64,000 bases of DNA from Massiliimalia sp964370215 (lineage in GTDB: Bacteria; Bacillota; Clostridia; Oscillospirales; Ruminococcaceae). The number at the start of each line of letters is the position of its first letter. Within the stretch, counting starts at the first letter, position 1. The stretch lies in contig CAYJIM010000005.1 in NCBI GenBank assembly GCA_964370215.1, positions 14,798-78,797 of the forward strand, given 5' to 3'. Below are positions 21,987-31,394 of the stretch, piece after piece. The position numbers were made by a program, and so were the translations under genes. The notes under the pieces were generated by a model that was given only the letters and a program-made list of their open reading frames with translations, searched no databases and was not told where the DNA came from.

Positions 21987-24614
21987 TTATTTTCCGAGCA
22001 CTGTTTTTACAATGCCTTCTAATGCCAGTAGTGCCTCATCAATCTTTGTCGCATCGCCAACCCCTGCCATTGCACTGTCAGGACGACCGCCGCCTTTACC
22101 GCCGGTGATTGCCGCTACTTCCTTAATGACCTTGCCTGCATGCACGCCGGCAGTCACCGCTTGCTTGCTACAAACACAAAGTAAATTTTGACTGGAGGCC
22201 AGCACAATGACAATCGCTTCATCTTTATCTTTGATGCGATCTCCCATTTGACGCAGGATTTCCGGTTTCGCATCGGGAATCATCACCGAAACAACCTTCA
22301 CCCCTTCCACTTCTTTGGCGTTGTCGAGCACCCCACCAAATTGCATGGAGGCAATTTTGCCGTTCAACTGTTCAATTTCACGGGTTTTCTCTTTGAGATC
22401 CGCCATCAAACTGTCACAACGTGCCGGTAGATCTGCAACATTTTGCACCTTCAATGTGCCACTGATCGATTGGATCAACTGGTTTTGTTCATGCAGTAGT
22501 TCCATGACCCCAAGGCCTGTGCGTGCTTCAATACGGCGTACCCCGGCAGCAACCGACGCTTCCGATACAATTTTAAAGAGGCCGATTTCCGCCGTATTGT
22601 CGACGTGGGTACCGCCACAGAATTCTCTGGAAAAGTCCCCAACCCAAACAACACGCACACGGTCGCCATACTTTTCACCAAACAGTGCCATCGCACCGGT
22701 TTTCTTTGCGGCTTCCAAGCTCATTTCTTCGACATTGACATGGTTTGCCGCCAAAATTTCACGATTGACAATGCGTTCTACATCTCCCAATTGTTCGGGT
22801 GTCAATGCTTCAAAGTGGCTAAAGTCAAAACGCATCATATAGGAGTTGACCAATTGTCCGGCTTGGTGTACATGGTCACCGAGCACTTCGCGCAACGCCG
22901 ACTGCACCAAATGTGCCGCGGTGTGATTTTTCTTAACAGATTCACGTAGGATGCGCATGACTTTTAACTCGACAGTTTGTCCAACCGAGACACGGCCCTC
23001 CATCATTTCACAGGAATGGAGGTACAAGCCTGTGTCAGTTTTTTGCACATCCAACACATCCGCTCTACCGTCGGTTGCAAGCAAACGACCTTTGTCGGCA
23101 ATCTGGCCGCCACTTTCCGCATAAAACGGGGTACGATCAAACACGATGGTCGCTTTCTGCCCTGCAACTGCCTCGTTTACCGTGTTGTTGTCCACCAAAA
23201 TCGCAAGGATTTTCCCTTCCGCTTTTAAGGTATTATAGCCGACAAACTCCGTGGTGGTGTCGCCCAGATCAATGAGTTGATCCGCCCACGCAACCGCTTC
23301 TCCCGACATGCGTGCGTCTCTTGCACGTTTTTTTTGCACCTTCATCAATTCCACAAAGGAGGCTTCGTCCAGATCCAATCCCTTTTCACTGATAATTTCA
23401 CGGGTCAGATCAATCGGGAACCCATAGGTGTCATACAATTTAAAAGCATCTTCCCCTGTGAGGGTACGGGTTTTGTTCACTTCCATATCATCGATCATAC
23501 GGTTTAAGAGTTCAAATCCCTTGTCGATGGTACGGTTGAAGTTTTCCTCTTCAAAGCGGATGGTTTTTTGCAGGTAAGGCAGTTTTTCGGTCAACTCCGG
23601 ATAGGCGACTGCGTTTTCTTTGGCAACCGTCTCTACCACTTCATGCAGGAACGGACGAGTCACACCAAGCAAACGACCATGACGTGCCGCACGGCGCAAC
23701 AGACGACGAAGAACATAGCCACGCCCTTCGTTGGACGGGGTCACCCCATCGGCGAGCATAAACACCGTCGAGCGAATGTGGTCGGTGATGACACGTAAGG
23801 ATACGTCTTGTGTATCATCTGCATGGTAGGTCACCCCTGCAATGTTTGAAATGTGGGTCATGATGTTTTGTACCGTGTCTACCTCAAACAGGTTGCCAAC
23901 CCCCTGCATGATGCACGCCAGACGCTCGAGCCCCATGCCGGTGTCGATGTTTGGTTTGTCCATCAAACGGTAATTGCCTTCGCCATCGTTGTCAAACTGG
24001 CTGAATACCAAGTTCCAGAATTCTACATAGCGGTCGCACTCACAGCCGACTTTACAGTCAGGCGAGCCACAACCATGCTCTTCACCACGGTCAAAGTAAA
24101 TTTCCGAACAAGGGCCACAAGGACCTGCACCAATTTCCCAGAAGTTGTCGGCTTTGCCCATGCGGACGATGTGGGTAGGGTCTACCCCTACTTCGTTGAT
24201 CCAAATTTGTTCCGCTTCATCATCTTCAAGATACACAGAAACCCACAAGCGATCGATTGGCAGTTGCAAGCGTTCGGTGATGAACTCCCACGCCCATTTG
24301 GTCGCTTCTACTTTGAAGTAATCGCCAAAGGAAAAGTTACCGAGCATTTCAAAAAAAGTACCATGTCGTGCGGTTTTCCCAACATTTTCAATATCGGGAG
24401 TACGAATACATTTTTGGCAGGTAGTCACACGCACCGACGGTGGTGTTTCCTGTCCCAAAAACCATTTTTTCATCGGTGCCATCCCGGAGTTGATCAACAA
24501 CAAGCTGTTGTCGCCCTGTGGCAAGAGCGGAAAGCTCTGCAAACGCAGATGTTGTTTTTCCTCAAAAAAGGATAAATATTCTTCTCTCAGTTCGTTTAGG
24601 CCCATCCATTTCAT
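21987..24614 (-). CDS. alaS: Alanyl-tRNA synthetase
   Basis: 875 residues, the normal bacterial length. Class II catalytic core at the N-terminus (INSGMAPMKKWFLG, TTCQKCIRTPDIENVGKTAR, RHGTFFEMLGNFSFGDYFK), C-Ala and editing parts with the zinc-binding HTAAHLVQSALREVLGDH and CGGTHVDNTAEIG motifs, and the DHHA1 end GGKGGGRPDSAMAGVGD. The ATG at 24614 gives the usual MKWMGLNELREEYLSFFEEK start and has GGAG 9 bases upstream; an ATG five codons earlier is possible. Third gene of the operon led by the T-box at 27016-27265, 29 bases after the GGDEF gene. Confidence 0.96.
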   Translation of the reverse strand: MKWMGLNELREEYLSFFEEKQHLRLQSFPLLPQGDNSLLLINSGMAPMKKWFLGQETPPSVRVTTCQKCIRTPDIENVGKTARHGTFFEMLGNFSFGDYFKVEATKWAWEFITERLQLPIDRLWVSVYLEDDEAEQIWINEVGVDPTHIVRMGKADNFWEIGAGPCGPCSEIYFDRGEEHGCGSPDCKVGCECDRYVEFWNLVFSQFDNDGEGNYRLMDKPNIDTGMGLERLACIMQGVGNLFEVDTVQNIMTHISNIAGVTYHADDTQDVSLRVITDHIRSTVFMLADGVTPSNEGRGYVLRRLLRRAARHGRLLGVTRPFLHEVVETVAKENAVAYPELTEKLPYLQKTIRFEEENFNRTIDKGFELLNRMIDDMEVNKTRTLTGEDAFKLYDTYGFPIDLTREIISEKGLDLDEASFVELMKVQKKRARDARMSGEAVAWADQLIDLGDTTTEFVGYNTLKAEGKILAILVDNNTVNEAVAGQKATIVFDRTPFYAESGGQIADKGRLLATDGRADVLDVQKTDTGLYLHSCEMMEGRVSVGQTVELKVMRILRESVKKNHTAAHLVQSALREVLGDHVHQAGQLVNSYMMRFDFSHFEALTPEQLGDVERIVNREILAANHVNVEEMSLEAAKKTGAMALFGEKYGDRVRVVWVGDFSREFCGGTHVDNTAEIGLFKIVSEASVAAGVRRIEARTGLGVMELLHEQNQLIQSISGTLKVQNVADLPARCDSLMADLKEKTREIEQLNGKIASMQFGGVLDNAKEVEGVKVVSVMIPDAKPEILRQMGDRIKDKDEAIVIVLASSQNLLCVCSKQAVTAGVHAGKVIKEVAAITGGKGGGRPDSAMAGVGDATKIDEALLALEGIVKTVLGK

Positions 24615-24643
24615 ACTGTTGTTCTCCATTTCTTCTTGCTATT

Positions 24644-26044
24644 TTATTCTTTTTCCACCACTGCTTTGAGCTGTTCCAGTTCTTTTTTAATCTGGTTGTA
24701 ATGGGTGGTTAAATTCATATGATTGTACTTTTTACCGGCATAATACGCCTGCTTGACGGCATACATATCTTTATCAGCCGTAATGAGTTGTTTGTCTATG
24801 TCAACGTTTGCCCCCTCTTCAAAGGCATAGCCGATGGAAAGGTTGATATAGGATAATTGTTCTATTCCCCGTTTGAGCTTCGCTTGCACCAGTTCAAATT
24901 CCCCCACACTTTGATCTGTCACAAACACCACAAATTCATCCCCGCCGATGCGGTAAACAGGTGCCTCAATCTGTTCGAATAAAAATCTCCCTGCCCATTG
25001 TATGAGCACGTCTCCATACTCATGTCCGAGGTTGTCGTTCGCCTCTTTGAGACCATTGACATCACAAAAAATAACCCCCAGCGTATCAGGTCGATTGTCT
25101 TTCATTTCAGCAATCGCCGTTTCAAAACAGTTTCTATTTTTCAATCCAGTCAAACTATCGATGAAGCTGAGCTCTTGTAGCTGTTGCAGGAGGCGTTGTT
25201 TTTCAATAAAGTTGACTACAAATGCCGACACCGTTTTAAGCAAACGCACATCATCAAAATGAATTTTCGGATTGCCCACGATGATGGAGCCGATCTTAAC
25301 CCCACCTTTGCGCAAAGGCGCGATCATGATACCATCTAGCTTACTGCGGGTAAGCAGTTGATATTGTTTCATGCTCGCAGTCAACTGTTGGCTTTTTTTA
25401 TCGAGAAAAATCTTGTCATCATTGTCCGAAAACTCATACCAATCCTCGATCATTTGTACCGGTATTTTTTGAAATTTTTGACGCATCTGCGCCGGCATGT
25501 GCGAAGCATATTCATAAGTCACAGAGGCAAAATCCCCCTCCGCTTCAATGATACAACTGTAGCTGCCATCAAAAAATGCGCACAGCGTCTTAAGCAATTC
25601 CTCAATCGATTCATCGGTGTTCCATCCGTCCAGCAACGTCTTTGCACAGGCACTTACCGCTTTATCGTAATTTTCGCTTGCTTGTAATGCCTGAATCGAC
25701 CGCACTTCCCCCGTGATTTCATAGCAGATTTCCATTCGTACTTTGCCAAAATCAGGATGCTCAATCAATGTATCCCGTACTGCCAAATGGGCATCCAACA
25801 AAGGGTTATAGGCATACCATTTATCACATTCGCCCACCGCCAAACGGTTGTTGTTACAAAAAACACAAGGGGTTGACTTGCCGTGAATCACTTCATGACA
25901 TTTGCGCCCTTGGTAGCCCGTTTCCGTTATCCCCAGGCACTGCAACAGATAATCTGAAATATGTAACATGTCATAATTGTCGATCCGTGAGATGTAACCC
26001 ATGACATCGGTCGTATCACATAGTTGTTTGTAATATTGATTCAT
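24644..26044 (-). CDS. Diguanylate cyclase with PAS-like and GAF-like sensor parts
   Basis: 466 residues, soluble. The N-terminal 110 residues look PAS-like and contain CHEVIHGKSTPCVFCNN (Cys residues that could hold a cofactor or metal); a GAF-like domain follows at about 130-290. The C-terminal GGDEF domain has LSFIDSLTGLKNRNCFE, FCDVNGLKEANDNLGHEYGD and an intact active motif YRIGGDEFVVF, so it should make c-di-GMP. No clear RxxD inhibitory site before the motif. It begins one base after the APH-like gene stop and sits directly upstream of alaS in the alanine T-box operon, an unusual place for a signalling enzyme. Confidence 0.9.
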   Translation of the reverse strand: MNQYYKQLCDTTDVMGYISRIDNYDMLHISDYLLQCLGITETGYQGRKCHEVIHGKSTPCVFCNNNRLAVGECDKWYAYNPLLDAHLAVRDTLIEHPDFGKVRMEICYEITGEVRSIQALQASENYDKAVSACAKTLLDGWNTDESIEELLKTLCAFFDGSYSCIIEAEGDFASVTYEYASHMPAQMRQKFQKIPVQMIEDWYEFSDNDDKIFLDKKSQQLTASMKQYQLLTRSKLDGIMIAPLRKGGVKIGSIIVGNPKIHFDDVRLLKTVSAFVVNFIEKQRLLQQLQELSFIDSLTGLKNRNCFETAIAEMKDNRPDTLGVIFCDVNGLKEANDNLGHEYGDVLIQWAGRFLFEQIEAPVYRIGGDEFVVFVTDQSVGEFELVQAKLKRGIEQLSYINLSIGYAFEEGANVDIDKQLITADKDMYAVKQAYYAGKKYNHMNLTTHYNQIKKELEQLKAVVEKE

Positions 26045-26045
26045 G

Positions 26046-26990
26046 CTAGTCCCCGTCCTTTCTTTCTAATACCGAGAGAACCTGTGCACATTCTTGTAAC
26101 AGGGCCTCGATTGTTTCCTGCCGCTCGGTTGTTGTCTGCTCTTCTTGGATGAGTTGTTCGATATAATCCCAAATGTCCTCCGACTTTCGGCGCAGATGGT
26201 AAAACTGTAACGTGATCGGATTGATGGGGTGGGATTGGTGAGATTGATAAGCCTTGTCAAAGGCTTTCTGCCATGGCAACCCCTGCAAGGAAAACAAGTC
26301 CGCCTCTTTGGGCGCCAGCTTTACCCCCTCCCAATCAATGAGGATCAACCCATGATCACTTTGCATTAAATTCCATCCGTGAATATCGGTATGGCACAGG
26401 ACAAAGGGATCGGGTTGCGCCTTTGCAAGTGTCGCATACCTTGCTGTTTCTTTCACCAACTGGTGTAACTGCTCCTCATAAGGGGATAAAAACGAAAAGG
26501 TCTTTTCATTGTTTTCAAGCCATTCCTGTAGGCAATCGTTAAAAGGTAATTCAAACCGCTCGATCATGCCATCAGGCAGCGCCGGTAAGGGCCGGTGGCA
26601 ATGTAGTTTGCCAACCATGCGCCCCAATGTCGCCGTTTGCCCCTCTGTCAACGGGGTGTCCTTGATGGTGTGCCCTTCAATATAATGATAGAGTAGGTAT
26701 TTTCCTTGGTCATCCTCACAAAAAGGTCTGCCGTCTTTGGTGTAAATGGTGACCGGCACACAGCCTTTCAAACAAGCGCCCGCAAGGGTTGCAAGCACCG
26801 CAGTATAATCCGCGATATTTGCCGTGTTGCGTGCCGTTGCTGCACGGCTTTTTTCATACATCTTTAAAAAATAGCGATCGTCTGCAGTCTTTACGACAAA
26901 CGCACGTGCCGCAAAACCACCCTGCACCTCTATAAGCGTCACCTGTTGCAGTGCCTCATACGCTTTGATGGTTTTTAACCGTTGTACCAC
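26046..26990 (-). CDS. Aminoglycoside-phosphotransferase-fold kinase
   Basis: 314 residues of the APH/choline-kinase fold. Visible: FLKMYEKS (ATP-binding Lys), YLLYHYIEGH hinge, catalytic loop CHTDIHGWNLM and metal-binding LIDWEGVKLAPKEADLF, a form resembling the APH(9)/spectinomycin-kinase-like subgroup. Substrate unknown; many chromosomal members phosphorylate sugars, choline or homoserine rather than drugs. GTG at 26990 lies 7 bases after AGGAGG (26998-27003); GTG at 26993 is the alternative. First gene of the T-box operon. Confidence 0.78.
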   Translation of the reverse strand: MVQRLKTIKAYEALQQVTLIEVQGGFAARAFVVKTADDRYFLKMYEKSRAATARNTANIADYTAVLATLAGACLKGCVPVTIYTKDGRPFCEDDQGKYLLYHYIEGHTIKDTPLTEGQTATLGRMVGKLHCHRPLPALPDGMIERFELPFNDCLQEWLENNEKTFSFLSPYEEQLHQLVKETARYATLAKAQPDPFVLCHTDIHGWNLMQSDHGLILIDWEGVKLAPKEADLFSLQGLPWQKAFDKAYQSHQSHPINPITLQFYHLRRKSEDIWDYIEQLIQEEQTTTERQETIEALLQECAQVLSVLERKDGD

Positions 26991-27015
26991 CACAAATCCT
27001 CCTTTCAAAACAATC

Positions 27016-27265
27016 AAAAAGAGCCCTCTCCCAAAATATGGGACGAAGGCTCTAACGCATTTCGTGGTACCACCCAAATTGTCGAACAACCTGCTGTTCG
27101 ACCACTCGAATCCCTTTAACGCAGGGGCTACGTTCAGGCTCTTCGCCGACTGCTCCGAGGTGGCTTGTCAAACGATGAACGGTGTATGTTTCAGCCTTGC
27201 ACACACTCTCTTTACATTCCTCTACTGTCTGACATCTTCTCATCTTCGCAATATTTTTTATACTA
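27016..27265 (-). promoter_or_regulatory. T-box riboswitch, probable alanine specificity
   Basis: On the minus strand the leader has the T-box core GGGTGGTACCACG (27066-27075 hold its centre) followed by a terminator whose 5' arm AGAGCCTTCGTCCC pairs with GGGAGAGGGCTCT and is followed by TTTTT (27016-27053). In Stem I the sequence GGCTGAAACATAC puts GCT, an alanine codon, in the position expected for the specifier (27193-27195). The TGGT bulge would pair with the ACCA end of tRNA-Ala. Such leaders allow readthrough when the cognate tRNA is uncharged. alaS lies two genes downstream, which supports alanine. Confidence 0.88.
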
Positions 27266-27270
27266 CTAAT

Positions 27271-27300
27271 ACTATACGTCAAATACCCTTCATTTGTCAA
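27271..27300 (-). promoter_or_regulatory. Promoter of the T-box/alaS operon
   Basis: Minus strand TTGACA (27295-27300), 18-base spacer, TATAGT (27271-27276), just upstream of the T-box leader. Confidence 0.65.
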
Positions 27301-27381
27301 CCCTGTTGTCACGTTTCCCGGTGTAAAATCTTCGTTTTTGTCGTTTTTTTCAGACATAGGCAAATTTTTTTCATTTGATCG

Positions 27382-27410
27382 TTGAGTTTGACGACAAAGT
27401 GTTTTATAAT
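27382..27410 (+). promoter_or_regulatory. Promoter of the uridine-kinase-like gene
   Basis: TTGAGT (27382-27387), 17-base spacer, TATAAT (27405-27410), divergent from the T-box promoter. Confidence 0.6.
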
Positions 27411-27450
27411 AGAAGTAATATCAAGCGATACCGCACAAGGAGGAATCTTC

Positions 27451-28362
27451 ATGACCGGAAAGACAGCCAATCTCTACACCCACCAAGAGGCGTTCGACGT
27501 CTCCTCGCTCATTCCCCCTTCCGAACGTGCCTATCACGAACAACTCGCCCTTGCCTGTACCGCTTTTTTGCAATCCGGCAGTCAGATCATTCTGCTCACA
27601 GGCCCCTCGGCCAGTGGCAAAACCACCACAGCAAAGCACCTGAGACGCTTACTCAAAGCACAGGGGCGCGTCGTTTACTATATTTCACTGGACAATTTTT
27701 ATCATCCACCAAGCCTCATGCCGCGTTGGGAGGACGACAGCCCAAACTACGAAACGGTGGAGGCTCTCAACCTCATATTACTACAAGAAACTCTTTCCAC
27801 ACTGTTTGATCAGGGCACGGCACATTTTCCACGCCATGATTTCAAAACAGCAACACGCATGACGACCACCGATGCCATTCATTATAGCGAGAATACCGTG
27901 CTAATTTTTGAAGGTATTCAGTCATTGCACCCACAGGTGGCGCAAAGTTTGGTCAGTCAGTCTTGTTTTCGCGTCTATATCAATGTCGAAACATCTCTTT
28001 GCAGCACATGTGGGCAAACCCTTTCTCCGATGGAGCTGCGATTTTTGCGCCGTCTGGTGCGGGATTTCTATCACCGCGCTTCCGACGCCCGCCACACCCT
28101 CGATTTTTGGGGGTATGTATTGCGCGGTGAAGTGCTTTACATCGACCCTTATCGCAAAGATGTCGATTTTACCATCGATTCAACCCATCCATCCGAACCC
28201 TACTTTTTTGCAAAACCGGCGCTTTCGCTGCTGCGCCCTGCCACCGATTATCCGGCACAGCAAGAGATGATTCAAAATCTTTTGACAATACTGCCTACCC
28301 TAGATCCCTTAACCCCCACATTACTGCCCCCCTCTTCATTGCTGCGCGAATTTTTTGCCTAG
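27451..28362 (+). CDS. Uridine kinase-like P-loop kinase
   Basis: 303 residues, cytosolic, of the uridine kinase/phosphoribulokinase superfamily. P-loop GPSASGKTTTAKHL at about residue 50, then YYISLDNFYHPPSLMPRWED (the D-N-F-Y substrate motif of uridine kinases), FPRHDFKTATR, LIFEGIQSLHP (Walker B-like) and RRLVRDFYHRASDA (lid). Nucleoside phosphorylation is the likely activity but the exact substrate is open; the protein is longer than Udk. ATG at 27451 after AAGGAGG. Confidence 0.8.
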   Translation: MTGKTANLYTHQEAFDVSSLIPPSERAYHEQLALACTAFLQSGSQIILLTGPSASGKTTTAKHLRRLLKAQGRVVYYISLDNFYHPPSLMPRWEDDSPNYETVEALNLILLQETLSTLFDQGTAHFPRHDFKTATRMTTTDAIHYSENTVLIFEGIQSLHPQVAQSLVSQSCFRVYINVETSLCSTCGQTLSPMELRFLRRLVRDFYHRASDARHTLDFWGYVLRGEVLYIDPYRKDVDFTIDSTHPSEPYFFAKPALSLLRPATDYPAQQEMIQNLLTILPTLDPLTPTLLPPSSLLREFFA

Positions 28363-28397
28363 TGAAAGCACAACTTGTTCGCCACGCGTTGCGCATA

Positions 28398-28449
28398 AAA
28401 AAGCAGTGCCCCATTGAAAGAATCCACTCTCAATGGGGCACTGCTTTTT
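28398..28449. terminator. Convergent terminator between uridine-kinase-like gene and small membrane protein gene
   Basis: A perfect 19-bp stem, AAAAAGCAGTGCCCCATTG and its complement, with a 14-base loop and A/T runs at both ends. Confidence 0.8.
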
Positions 28450-28460
28450 AAATTTATGGT

Positions 28461-28685
28461 TTATTTCCCTGCCAAGATCAATTTGCCGAATGGCAATCTT
28501 CTGACAACGAGTTTACAGACAAAACCGAGAAAAAAGAGTATAGCTTTCTTAAAAAAGTTCCCCTCTTCTTTTTGCTTTTTCACCTTATGGCAAAGGAGCA
28601 AGATGATACCAACTATGGCTGTTACCAGCCCTGCAATGGCAATCAAGGCACCAATACCCATCGAAATCCAGTATTTCTTGTCCAT
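28461..28685 (-). CDS. Small membrane protein, 74 residues
   Basis: One strong membrane segment (SMGIGALIAIAGLVTAIVGI, about 8-31) followed by a Lys-rich stretch and a second weaker hydrophobic run (AILFFLGFVCKLVV). No family recognised. It lies 46 bases after trxA on the same strand with no terminator between, so probably forms an operon with it. Confidence 0.6.
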   Translation of the reverse strand: MDKKYWISMGIGALIAIAGLVTAIVGIILLLCHKVKKQKEEGNFFKKAILFFLGFVCKLVVRRLPFGKLILAGK

Positions 28686-28731
28686 CTTCCTGTCCTCACT
28701 TTTCTTTGATTTTCTCTTCTTAGTGTTTTTA

Positions 28732-29043
28732 TCAGCCTTGTAGCATGCCCAAAATATCCTCTTTGCCGTGTACCCCGATCATTGTTTTAACCACTTTTCC
28801 GTTTTGGAATACTGCCAATGTCGGAATGGTCATCACTTCATATTGTACGGCAAGTTCTTGTTGCTCGTCTACATTGATCTTACCTACTTTAAATCCTGTT
28901 GCTTCCGCAGCGATTTCATCCACAATTGGAGAAACCATTCTGCAAGGGCCACACCAAGGTGCCCAAAAATCAATCAAAACAGGCTCTGCTGCCTGCAATA
29001 CTTCCGTTTCAAAATTCGCTTTTGTTACTACTAACTCTACCAT
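28732..29043 (-). CDS. trxA: Thioredoxin
   Basis: 103 residues, full length. A cytosolic disulfide reductant with the classic active site WAPWCGPCRM, the buried Asp in VLIDFWA, and the cis-Pro loop MTIPTLAVF; ends GVHGKEDILGML. ATG at 29043 sits about 10 bases after AAGGAG; an upstream in-frame start at 29070 is less likely. Its reductase trxB is 33 kb away at 62322-63233. A promoter is visible at 29127-29154. Confidence 0.95.
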   Translation of the reverse strand: MVELVVTKANFETEVLQAAEPVLIDFWAPWCGPCRMVSPIVDEIAAEATGFKVGKINVDEQQELAVQYEVMTIPTLAVFQNGKVVKTMIGVHGKEDILGMLQG

Positions 29044-29126
29044 TGTCACACGCTCCTTTTCTGTTCTCACGAAATGTTCTTGCTGATTTTTCCACTGCGT
29101 ACAGTGTCCACCACACTGTTATTTTT

Positions 29127-29154
29127 ATTATACCACAAAAAACGGCAAAAACAA
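29127..29154 (-). promoter_or_regulatory. Promoter of trxA
   Basis: Minus strand TTGTTT (29149-29154), 16-base spacer, TATAAT (29127-29132). Confidence 0.55.
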
Positions 29155-29344
29155 TCCATTTTTTGTGTTTTTTTACGGATGTTTTTTCTTTTTCGAAAAA
29201 CCCTGCTGTGTCATTTATTTTACAAGAAAGACGCCTGTATAAAATCTTGTTACGCTTGGTAATTTCAAGAAACTGCGCATTTTTTCATCATTTTGCTTAT
29301 GATTATTGTATACTAGTCGATAGATAAATCGGAAGCAAAAGGTG
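29155..29344. other. AT-rich intergenic space between divergent trxA and chemoreceptor genes
   Basis: No open frame with a ribosome site and no repeat copy seen. Confidence 0.5.
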
Positions 29345-29373
29345 TTTACAAATCACCAACAATGCTCTATAAT
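29345..29373 (+). promoter_or_regulatory. Promoter of the chemoreceptor gene
   Basis: TTTACA (29345-29350), 17-base spacer, TATAAT (29368-29373), about 52 bases before the start codon. Confidence 0.6.
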
Positions 29374-29424
29374 AGAAGTAGCGTGAAAGCACAAACACCG
29401 GAAAACAAAAAGGAGTCGTCTATC

Positions 29425-31206
29425 ATGAGAAATTTGAAAATCAAGTACAAATTTTTGGTATGCCTCGGAGGCATTTTACTGCTATTTTTATTCAGCAGTT
29501 ATTCCTCTATCACTAGCACAGGGACTTTAATCGGGCAGTTTACTACATTTAAAGCAGGACCTTACAGTGTTGCAGTGAGCGTCAACAACATGTTATCAAG
29601 CCTTTCCAACATCGCAGTAGCAGCGGAGGAAGCCGCATTTGACGGCAACAGCAGTGTCAACCTTGCGAGCAGTCACAGTGACGATATTACGCTGTTTGAA
29701 TCTTCTTTGCAAACGGTACTCGACACCAGCGATTCTGAAGAGCTGATCGCCTATGCAACCAATGCACAACTGCAATTTGAAAAACTCAGTTCCATCACCA
29801 CAGATTTAGAAGCGGCGATCAAAACCGGTGGCAGCGAGGCAGGCCTTGATGTTTATTTCAACGACTACCTGCCGGTATACACCATCTTGTTTGAAGATGT
29901 ACAAGGAATCAACAACATCGCATTTGATGATGCGAATACAAGTTTCACTTCCATCACCACCTATTCCAACAACACCATCATTGCGTTGGTCGTTATTGCT
30001 GTAGTCTGTGTCATTTTTATTCTGCTCAACAGCGTGGTTTTGATCAGCAACTTTACACGCCCAATTTTTGAAATTCAAAGAGCCATCAAACATATCAGCG
30101 AAGGCGACTTTGAAAATGCAAAAATCAACTACACCTCACGTGATGAACTGGGCGAACTGTCCAACGATGTTTCGAAGATGCTGAAAAATAATGAAATGCT
30201 CATCGGCGACATTATAGAAAAGTTGTCACAATTGGCGCAAGGGAACTTTGCCATTGACACCAGCAACAAAAATGGGATGTACATTGGCAATTTCAGCGTA
30301 CTCAACGATGCAATGAAAGAGTTTGTTGATAAATTGAACGGGACATTGGTACAGGTCAACCATGCAGCAAATCAAGTTTCGGTCGGCTCGGATCAAGTAT
30401 CTACCGGTGCACAGGCGTTGGCACAAGGCGCAACCGAACAAGCAAGTTCGGTACAAGAACTTGCCGATGCCATCAGTGACTTGACCGATCAAGTCAACAG
30501 CAATGCACAAAGTGCTCGTCAAGCAAATGACATGGCAGTTGCTTCAAGCAATGCGATTTCTTCCAGCAATGACCAAATGCAGCTCATGATGGCTTCCATG
30601 CACGAAATCGATACCAAATCTAAAGAGATCAGTAAGATCATCAAAACCATTGATGACATCGCATTCCAAACCAACATTTTGGCACTCAATGCCGCTGTTG
30701 AGGCAGCAAGAGCAGGCTCTGCCGGTAAAGGCTTTGCCGTTGTTGCGGACGAAGTGCGTAACCTTGCAGGAAAATCTGCGGAAGCTGCACAAAACACCAC
30801 CGCTCTCATCGAAGCCTCCATCAGTGCCATCAATAAAGGGGTTTCCCTTGCACAGGGCACTGCCGATGATCTGATCAACGTCGTGACCGACTCGACTCAA
30901 ACCTCTGCGTTGATCCAACGCATTGCACAGGCAACCGATGATCAAGCAAACGCCATCAAACAAGTTTCTGTTGGCTTGGATCAAATTTCTGCTGTCATTC
31001 AAACAAACTCCGCAACCAGCGAAGAAAGTGCTGCTGCCAGTGAAGAACTGTCTAGCCAAGCGACCTTGTTGAAGGATCTGATCTCGACCTTTGTCCTACT
31101 GGAAAGTGATTTGAAAGCTATTAACTCTTCTTTGAATCAAGCGTTGTCGGATACATCGCAATACGACAACATGAACATGCCAAACAACACCTACGACAAA
31201 TATTAA
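29425..31206 (+). CDS. Methyl-accepting chemotaxis protein
   Basis: 593 residues. Membrane segment at about 9-30, an extracellular helical sensor of about 150 residues (four-helix-bundle type), second membrane segment (IIALVVIAVVCVIFILLN), HAMP domain, then a long coiled-coil signalling domain. The tip that binds CheA/CheW is intact: DDIAFQTNILALNAAVEAAR followed by GKGFAVVADEVRNLA. No CheB/CheR-tethering pentapeptide at the C-terminus. ATG at 29425 with AAAGGAG upstream; an in-frame ATG at 29362 lies inside the promoter. No other chemotaxis or flagellar genes in the window. Confidence 0.93.
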   Translation: MRNLKIKYKFLVCLGGILLLFLFSSYSSITSTGTLIGQFTTFKAGPYSVAVSVNNMLSSLSNIAVAAEEAAFDGNSSVNLASSHSDDITLFESSLQTVLDTSDSEELIAYATNAQLQFEKLSSITTDLEAAIKTGGSEAGLDVYFNDYLPVYTILFEDVQGINNIAFDDANTSFTSITTYSNNTIIALVVIAVVCVIFILLNSVVLISNFTRPIFEIQRAIKHISEGDFENAKINYTSRDELGELSNDVSKMLKNNEMLIGDIIEKLSQLAQGNFAIDTSNKNGMYIGNFSVLNDAMKEFVDKLNGTLVQVNHAANQVSVGSDQVSTGAQALAQGATEQASSVQELADAISDLTDQVNSNAQSARQANDMAVASSNAISSSNDQMQLMMASMHEIDTKSKEISKIIKTIDDIAFQTNILALNAAVEAARAGSAGKGFAVVADEVRNLAGKSAEAAQNTTALIEASISAINKGVSLAQGTADDLINVVTDSTQTSALIQRIAQATDDQANAIKQVSVGLDQISAVIQTNSATSEESAAASEELSSQATLLKDLISTFVLLESDLKAINSSLNQALSDTSQYDNMNMPNNTYDKY

Positions 31207-31223
31207 AATCGATCATGATGATA

Positions 31224-31261
31224 AAAAGAACCGATGTGAGTGTCCTCACATCGGTTCTTTT
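31224..31261 (+). terminator. Terminator of the chemoreceptor gene
   Basis: A perfect 17-bp stem, AAAAGAACCGATGTGAG and its complement, loop TGTC, ending in TTTT. Confidence 0.85.
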
Positions 31262-31394
31262 GCCTTGTACCCCTCTATAGTTCAATTGGACGATGGACGG
31301 TGATGTGCATTCAATACACACCCTACGGCGGTAACTGGAATTTTGTAGGGCTCGCATTGTATGCGTGCAGAAACATTGACAACTACCGATCACA

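Noticed and set aside
26046..27089. Longer reading of the APH-like kinase starting at 27089
   Set aside because: The extra 33 codons lie inside the T-box terminator and leader; AGGAGG at 26998-27003 marks the GTG start.
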